Assembly (NCBI GenBank): GCA_023014365.1
Contig: JAEBUN010000058.1
Location: forward strand, 94,026-158,025
Reading direction: 5' to 3'
DNA: 64,000 nt
Origin: Lepiota brunneoincarnata
Lineage: Eukaryota; Basidiomycota; Agaricomycetes; Agaricales; Agaricaceae
This document shows, one piece after another, positions 58,684 to 64,000 of the stretch. Under the pieces are notes generated by a model. The model did not search any database, was not told the DNA's origin, and worked only from the letters and a program-made list of their open reading frames with translations. A program made the translations under genes and the position numbers. Position 1 is the stretch's first letter; each line of letters starts with the position of its first letter.

Positions 58684-59870
58684 GTTTTCTGTTATCTATG
58701 GACCATTCGGCTCTAAGCATGATTAACACCAAACGGCTGCAGTAGTGTCACAGAAGAGCCGGTTACATTGTCATTGTCATGTGGAGCGAATAGAACCCAA
58801 CTTGCATTCATGCACGCTGCCACAAGTGCGCATTCTCTCTAGCATGTAGTACAGAGCATTGCGGTCAACTCAAGTCATGTCAAATGGACGGCGTTGCGCA
58901 GAGGCCGCTTCTACACACGGTTAGCACAGCGAGGTGTGGCGGCGTGGACATGCGAGATGGAAACCCAAGTCTCGAGAGGCCATGCCATAACGCTGCCGTG
59001 GTCGGTGGGCTGGGCCTATTGATATTCATTCAGAGGTATCTTGTCACCTGCTGCATCTCTTTTGTCATAAGAAGGAAGGCCCAGGCCTAGAATACGGTGG
59101 CTCTAGTGGTGATCTCTTCCCGGGAAAGCTGCCTTCCTGTAATGCCCGAGGTGGATTCTCGCTGTTTGTGTGTACCAAGTACCTTTGAAGATATCATGAT
59201 CTGTCTACAATCATACATTTCCCTAATATGATGTTGATATATGCACGGATCATGGAACTGATTTGGTCACTTGGTTTGACTGAGGTTACCTACAATGCAT
59301 GTAGTGCCCCAATAACGGTACCGATCCATTGGACTCACTGGTTGGGGTTCTCGCACCTCACGGTGTTCGTAGACGTATTTGCTATAAGCATTATATAGAG
59401 ATTACGAACTTTGGCGGATAATTCTATTGGGAAACCCCGTTTCCATTCCTTCTGGCAGCCTGTACCTCCCTCCGTATGATAAAAGAGACACAGCAGGTGA
59501 CAAGGTACTTACTTCCGAATGAATGTCAATAGTCCCATCGACAATGGCAGCGTTATGGCATGGGCTCTCGAGACTTGGGTTTCCATCTCGCATGTCCACG
59601 CCGCCACACCTCGCACACATATACTGTGCTAGCCCTGTGCAGAAGCGGCCTCTGTGCAACGTCGTCCATCTGACCTGACATGAGTAGACTGCACTGCTTT
59701 GTACTACATGCTAGAGAGAATACGCACTTGTTGGCAGAGTGCATGAATGCAATTTGGTTCTATTCGCTTTGCATGGCAATGGCGATGTGGCCAGCTCTTC
59801 TGTGACATTACTGCAGCCGTTTGGTGTTAATCATGCTTAGTACCAAACAGTCCATAGATAACAGAAAGTC

Positions 59871-59877
59871 TATAAGA
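59871..59877 (+). promoter_or_regulatory. TATA-like box of secreted-protein copy 4
   Basis: TATAAGA at the position of the TATAAAA of the other copies, about 95 nt before the ATG at 59966; weaker match. Confidence 0.5.
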
Positions 59878-59965
59878 AGGTCATGGAAATTAGGCCGACT
59901 TACTCAACTTGTCTACAAGTCATTGAGACCACAGAACTGAAACTCGACACGAAACATCCATCATC

Positions 59966-60358
59966 ATGCGTACTGCCATCCTCATTGCTTTCACCTCTTT
60001 GATTGCCATGTCTCCCTTGACAAGTGCCCTCCCGGGACCATATCCCGACGAGTCTAACAAGCCCGTTGGACCCTACGATGCCAAAGGGCCCGATGGGCCT
60101 GACGGTGCTGCACGCCCACCCCAAGTGTGAGCCTGTTCATTTTCCCTTGGTCTCTTTCGTTTTTTCTGAGCCAGGTGCAACAGTTCTGTTCCCGCCCCCA
60201 CCGGTGGTCCATACGAAGCTCACTGTGGGACCACGTTTTACCCCCACAGCTGCTGGAAGTGGCTTAACGCTGAGCATTCTTCCTGGTGCTGGATCCAGAA
60301 AACAGTGCACTGCAATAAGGACTCCGATTGTGACCCGAATGCAGAGTGCTACGCCTAG
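59966..60358 (+). CDS. Small secreted six-cysteine protein, copy 4, 111 aa
   Basis: Exons 59966-60126 and 60184-60358. Nearly the same protein as copy 3 (MRTAILIAFTSLIAMSPLTS; TTFYPHSCWKWLNAEHSSWC; WIQKTVHCNKDSDCDPNAEC), with H for Y before the fourth cysteine and an extra final Ala like copy 1. It is the only family member on the plus strand because it lies in the inverted arm. Signal peptide, intron, six cysteines and stop are all intact; its TATA box differs by one base. Confidence 0.78.
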
Positions 60359-60782
60359 GGTCTGGAGTAGCAATACTCCCAGCAGGTTTACGTCCTGGTG
60401 TCGGTCTTCTCCGGAATTGGCTCAGTACTACGAATATGAATGTTATGACAATGTGATTTGTAACCTGAATGTGGCTTGGATCTTTGTACTTGTGTTTTCC
60501 TATCGTTGCAGAAATCTATCAAATGTTTTGACTCCGAACAAGGGCGGATATCCTAGCAGTGGGTAGACGTGTCCAACATAACACTGTGGACGAGAGCTAC
60601 CACCTACTCTCAGTATCACGTAACTTTGTTACAACGCCGTGATTATCTGAGTGGTGCTCACCCCAACAGCAAAGTCTCCGACGGATCCCTTTCACAAATG
60701 CCCTGTCCGCTCTCTGCATTCTCACATTCCTAGAAAGGTGCCCTGCCTAGCTCTATTGACGAGAAGTGTACGCGACTATAAG

Positions 60783-61919
60783 TTACACAGAAAGTTCGGA
60801 ATCCTTGACAAGTGTCTTCTCTCGTAAAGCAGTAATATCCTCTCGAGTAAGTGAGGTATGGTTGAGGACGTATCCCTCTACGTCACCATAGACTTCTCGA
60901 ATCATTCCACACACGGCCAACATAGTTTCGACCCTGGTGAAGGGCAAAAATGAGAAATATTGCATGTTACAGAGCGTGTGGGAGCGGTACACATCCTACC
61001 TCGAAGAATCCATATTATGCGCGCCAGCAAGATTATTCCGAAACGCCTCAACCTTGGATAAACGTGCCGTGAGCAACTCGTATGCAGGTTTCAAGCCAAC
61101 GGTCGTCAGTGCATATTCTTCGGCGATGTCGGTTTCGGATACGCCCAAGAGCTGTGTGTGAAAACTTTCGTCAATAATATGAGCACAAATGGAGGGGGAC
61201 TGCATTTTCATGCTCACGAGAAGTATCACAGCCACAATCATGCCTGTACGGTCCTTTCCAGCTGAAAATGAGGAGGAATTAGAGCAGATATATATATATA
61301 TGGGGTGCAAGGCTACACAATATACCTGTACAGTGGATCAGGGGAGGATGGTCTGGATTTTCGAGTATATGGCGTATTGTAGCTTCAAGAGATGGTCCGA
61401 GTAGCTTCAGGAAATCTCCATATTCCATGACGAAAGTCTGCAACACAACTACACCGTGAGTGGGCGGCGCTCTCCTCGAATAGGGACTTGTCACTCACAT
61501 TCAGTTCGTCCGTCTCGAATCGCTGAAGGCTAGCAGAACAACATGTCAGGGCACTTGAACCACAAAGAGAAGGAGCAACGGATTTACTTCGCGGTGAGAT
61601 ACTCATGGTCCATCCTGACCTCCCTACTAACCGGCATATGGTCGATCTTGATACCCATCAAATGAGGCGAAGGCGTTTTCCACTTGCTGATCTCCGTCTC
61701 GGAACGGAGATCAATGACCCTGTTGATGCCAAGAGAAGTCAAAGTCTCCGCTCCGTCATTAGTGATACCCGTAAGCTCCCCGGAACGGAACAAAAGGTTC
61801 GACCGGACCCGCAGAGTCGGGTCAGAAGATATCGGATAGCCTCCTACGCCACGGAAGTTGAATACCCCCTCGACTTGAACAAAGGGTGGACCAAGAGGGA
61901 TAGGTTGGTTTGTTGCCAT
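60783..61919 (-). CDS. Protein tyrosine/serine phosphatase (Tyr_phosphatase3 type), 295 aa
   Basis: Five exons: 61919-61588, 61529-61499, 61437-61326, 61261-61000, 60933-60783. All introns are GT-AG, 50-70 nt; intron 3 holds a TA repeat. The N-terminal FNFRGVGGYPISSDPTLRVR, LLFRSGELTGITNDGAETL and GINRVIDLRSETEI are signature blocks of the fungal/bacterial family. The catalytic loop HCTAGKDRTG is complete, with nucleophile Cys 157 and Arg 163 (C-x5-R), and the general-acid side is provided by the RVIDLRS region. The C-terminal half (CAHIIDESFHTQLLGVSETD, TREDITALREKTL) is the usual cap. It probably acts in the cytosol on phospho-proteins or phosphoinositides; substrate unknown. It is flanked by repeats but intact. 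Confidence 0.9.
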
Positions 61920-62777
61920 TGAGAAGTAAAGTGTCTTTCTGTGTTTGCTTCAACCATGACATTTTGAAGCTGCCTAAATACCGATAAGCAGCCGTGGTTA
62001 TGACTCGTTTTGCACAGCTCAACAAATAACTGATGCGCAGCAGAATGATACGCATCATGATCGCTGTTCGCCCGCACGCGTGGTCTATCAAAATCAAATT
62101 CGGAGATGAAAACTAGAGGGACAAGAATAGGCGTAGTCCAAGACCTGAACGTACGATGTATACAGCTTAGTACGGAGTTCACCCACCGTCACCAAGCATT
62201 ATCATGTTCTTTGTAAATCTGCCATCCCGGAGAACATATGGCCATCTTTTAGAGCACGAAGCAAACCTCTTGGTAAGATCCACGGTCTAATTTCGGTGGG
62301 TAAACATCTATTGAACATTGAAAAGACAGACTGTCCTAAGATAGAACACCGCACTGCGGAATCCGGGTGGAGTCCACGTGGTGATACCTCCGAGGCTGAC
62401 AAGCGCTACACCCCACGTTGCCACCCATTATTCGTCTTCTACAAGATTAGCGTCGGGATGATCCAAGGCCTGCTCTGGTCCAGATTCGCTCCCTGAGTCT
62501 CGCTTTGCAGCTCAAGGCACACCACAAACACCAGTGATTCTTTTGATTACGCGCGCGGAACCTGAGTGTCCTCGCAAGAGCAATATCTACGGAATGCAAG
62601 TAGCGGTTACAAAAGTGGTCTCAAAAAAAAAAGGCAGTCCCGATGTAACTGAAAAAGAAAAACAAGTCACACGACAAAGTCAAAGTTGAGCGCTGTATTT
62701 TTGTGGACACGTCAGGCACTGCAGCAAAAACGAGTAGCACCAATAACTCACCCCCAATAAATGTCCCCACCAGGCAA
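61920..62777. other. Intergenic, no gene supported
   Basis: Between the phosphatase start and the SCC4-like stop, both on the minus strand. Short frames only. The phosphatase promoter should lie at the left side. Confidence 0.5.
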
Positions 62778-64000
62778 TTATCCCCTAACCTCAGTCCTCC
62801 CAACAGCCTCCACCAACCTCTTATTCTTCGCAGCCTGGACCCTAGCACCCTCCTCATTCCCAGCCCGGTTATAAAGCTCTGCATCGTCAAGGGAGCGAAA
62901 GAGAAGAGGTCATCCCCAAGACCACCACCGGCCATTGGTACCATCAACCGAACCCATCAGCAAAAATTAGATCCATGTATAATTCAAGCACATACCCAAG
63001 AACCGCTCCCCAATCCACAGCCTCAAATGCACATTCCCCATTCCATCATTGGCATTATCCCCACCAGCCAAACTTGATCCAGGCAGTGTGCTCTTGGAGT
63101 TGATACCAGTAGCATCCGGCCCTGTACCTGTACCTGCACCTTAGCCTTCGCCTGCTTTGGTTGAGCACACAACCCCGCTGCGAGGTTCTCCGCTGTCTCC
63201 AACATCTTCTCCGCATTCTGATTTGACGTATGCAAATAATGCGACGCGATAATGACAACACCAATGCTCGAAGGTGGTTATCCTGCGAGGGTAGTCGAGA
63301 GGTTCAAACTCGCGTCGGAGGTGTGTTCTATACATGACTCGGTGAGGAACCGCGATGAGAGGGCACACAAAGAAATACGCACTTGGCCTTGACAAACTCC
63401 TTCGTAAGACAACCCTCCAGCACCTCTGCAATAGCTTCAAGTGTTCCACCAAACTCACGACAATCTCTCGTAACTCCAACCCCAATCCTCCTAAGCTCCT
63501 CCATCTCTTTTTCTCCATCTTCCTCACCCTCCGTACTTGACACCATTCGCCGGACAAGCCCAATACGCAACCACAGCTCACCCGCCCGCGCAGCCGCATT
63601 AATCCACGGATCCTCTTCACCGTCTGTTGTCGTATCAAGCATCGCAGTAGCAGCAACGTCAGCGTTAGCGTCAGGTATATGAGACGTTCGACCACGGTGC
63701 TGCTGCGGCTGCCCGGAGCGCTTGCGTGATAACCACGCGGCGACTTGGTAACATTGTAATGCCCGCTTGGGTTTGTTCAACGCGTGTGCCAACTGGGCTT
63801 CGTGAAGTGTAATCCGAGCGACGTATGAAGGGAAAATATTATGTGTACGTGTATACGAGATCAGCTCGTCGATCGACTGAGGGGAGAGAAGAAATGAGTG
63901 GTGTATTCGTTCTGTGGTTGGAGATAGGTGGACGTACGCGCTCGGCACTGTCAAATTCGCTGCGGATGATACAAGCCTGGAAATGGATCTCTTAGAAAGA
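62778..64000 (-). CDS. SCC4: Cohesin loader subunit SCC4/MAU2-like, C-terminal part, probably frameshifted
   Basis: Runs off the right edge; the N-terminus is not seen. Recognised by the family C-terminal blocks: ITLHEAQLAHALNKPKRALQ, INAAARAGELWLRIGLVRRM, LRRIGVGVTRDCREFGGTLE, CLTKEFVKAK, then after an intron THLRR and DNHLRALVLSL, LHTSNQNAEKMLETAENLAA, and the last exons GNVHLRLWIGERFL and ELYNRAGNEEGARVQAAKNK to TAA at 62778. Scc4/Mau2 binds Scc2/Nipbl and loads cohesin on chromosomes via TPR-like repeats. Compared with the fragment at 52990-53945, single-base indels near 63310, 63290, 63252 and 63118 shift the frame. This is either a decaying copy or assembly error at short homopolymers. 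Confidence 0.6.

Larger units (their letters stand above)
57775..59090. repeat. Inverted repeat, left arm (partner 59470-60780)
   Basis: The arm carries secreted-protein copy 3 and flanks; the right arm is its reverse complement with copy 4. Paired landmarks: ACAGAGCTAGACAAGGTCAC (57802) versus its complement near 60754, and the GAGGTGTGGCGGCGTGGACATGCGAG block (58931) versus its complement near 59600. The spacer is about 380 nt. Confidence 0.85.
59470..60780. repeat. Inverted repeat, right arm
   Basis: Reverse complement of 57775-59090. The arm ends directly at the stop codon of the phosphatase gene (60783). Confidence 0.85.

Overview
This window is nuclear DNA from a filamentous fungus, most likely a mushroom-forming basidiomycete (Agaricomycetes). 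Nearly every gene is cut by short GT-AG introns of about 45-70 nt, with CTRAY-like branch sites. The protein families also point there: a CBM21 phosphatase-1 regulator, BTB/POZ and F-box-like expansions, 4-helix-bundle (MLKL-NTD-like) adaptors, a class-E P450 and a 2-oxoglutarate oxygenase. Gene models were spliced by eye; exon limits are given where they close in frame.

Layout. (1) 1-650: 5' end of a CBM21-type phosphatase regulator leaving the left edge. (2) 651-6646: about 6 kb, pyrimidine-rich and full of simple repeats, with no gene I can support. (3) 6647-14293: conserved housekeeping-like block: ubiquitin-L40 fusion, an unknown 191-aa protein, a nucleotidyltransferase-fold protein, and an XPF-like/HhH protein resembling the meiotic factor SHOC1/Zip2. 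(4) 14441-22260: accessory cluster of three copies of a 4-helix-bundle adaptor gene, in tandem blocks of about 2.3 kb that also carry broken ends of the neighbouring ribosomal protein eL14 gene. Copy A is intact with an Asn-rich tail, copy B is nonsense-mutated, and copy C has an extra Ala-rich N-terminal module and has captured an HSF-type DNA-binding domain. (5) 22421-40733: intact eL14, a BTB protein, three tandem F-box-like paralogues with a dead P450 fragment between them, an intact P450, Atg14, an alpha/beta hydrolase sharing a short divergent promoter with Atg14, and a 2OG-Fe(II) oxygenase. (6) 41000-64000: a strongly rearranged zone with a truncated duplicate of the oxygenase, a MITE-like element, about 3 kb tandem and inverted duplications carrying four copies of a small secreted six-cysteine protein, duplicated remains of a small membrane-protein gene, decayed pieces of the cohesin loader SCC4/MAU2, an intact protein tyrosine phosphatase, and a frameshifted SCC4-like gene running off the right edge.

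How it fits together. The conserved genes have no evident shared pathway. The accessory zones (14.4-22.3 kb and 41-64 kb) look like fast-evolving islands where segmental duplication copies and breaks neighbouring genes while multiplying small families: putative cell-death/immune adaptors in the first and secreted cysteine-rich proteins in the second. These two families are the best candidates for undescribed biology here.
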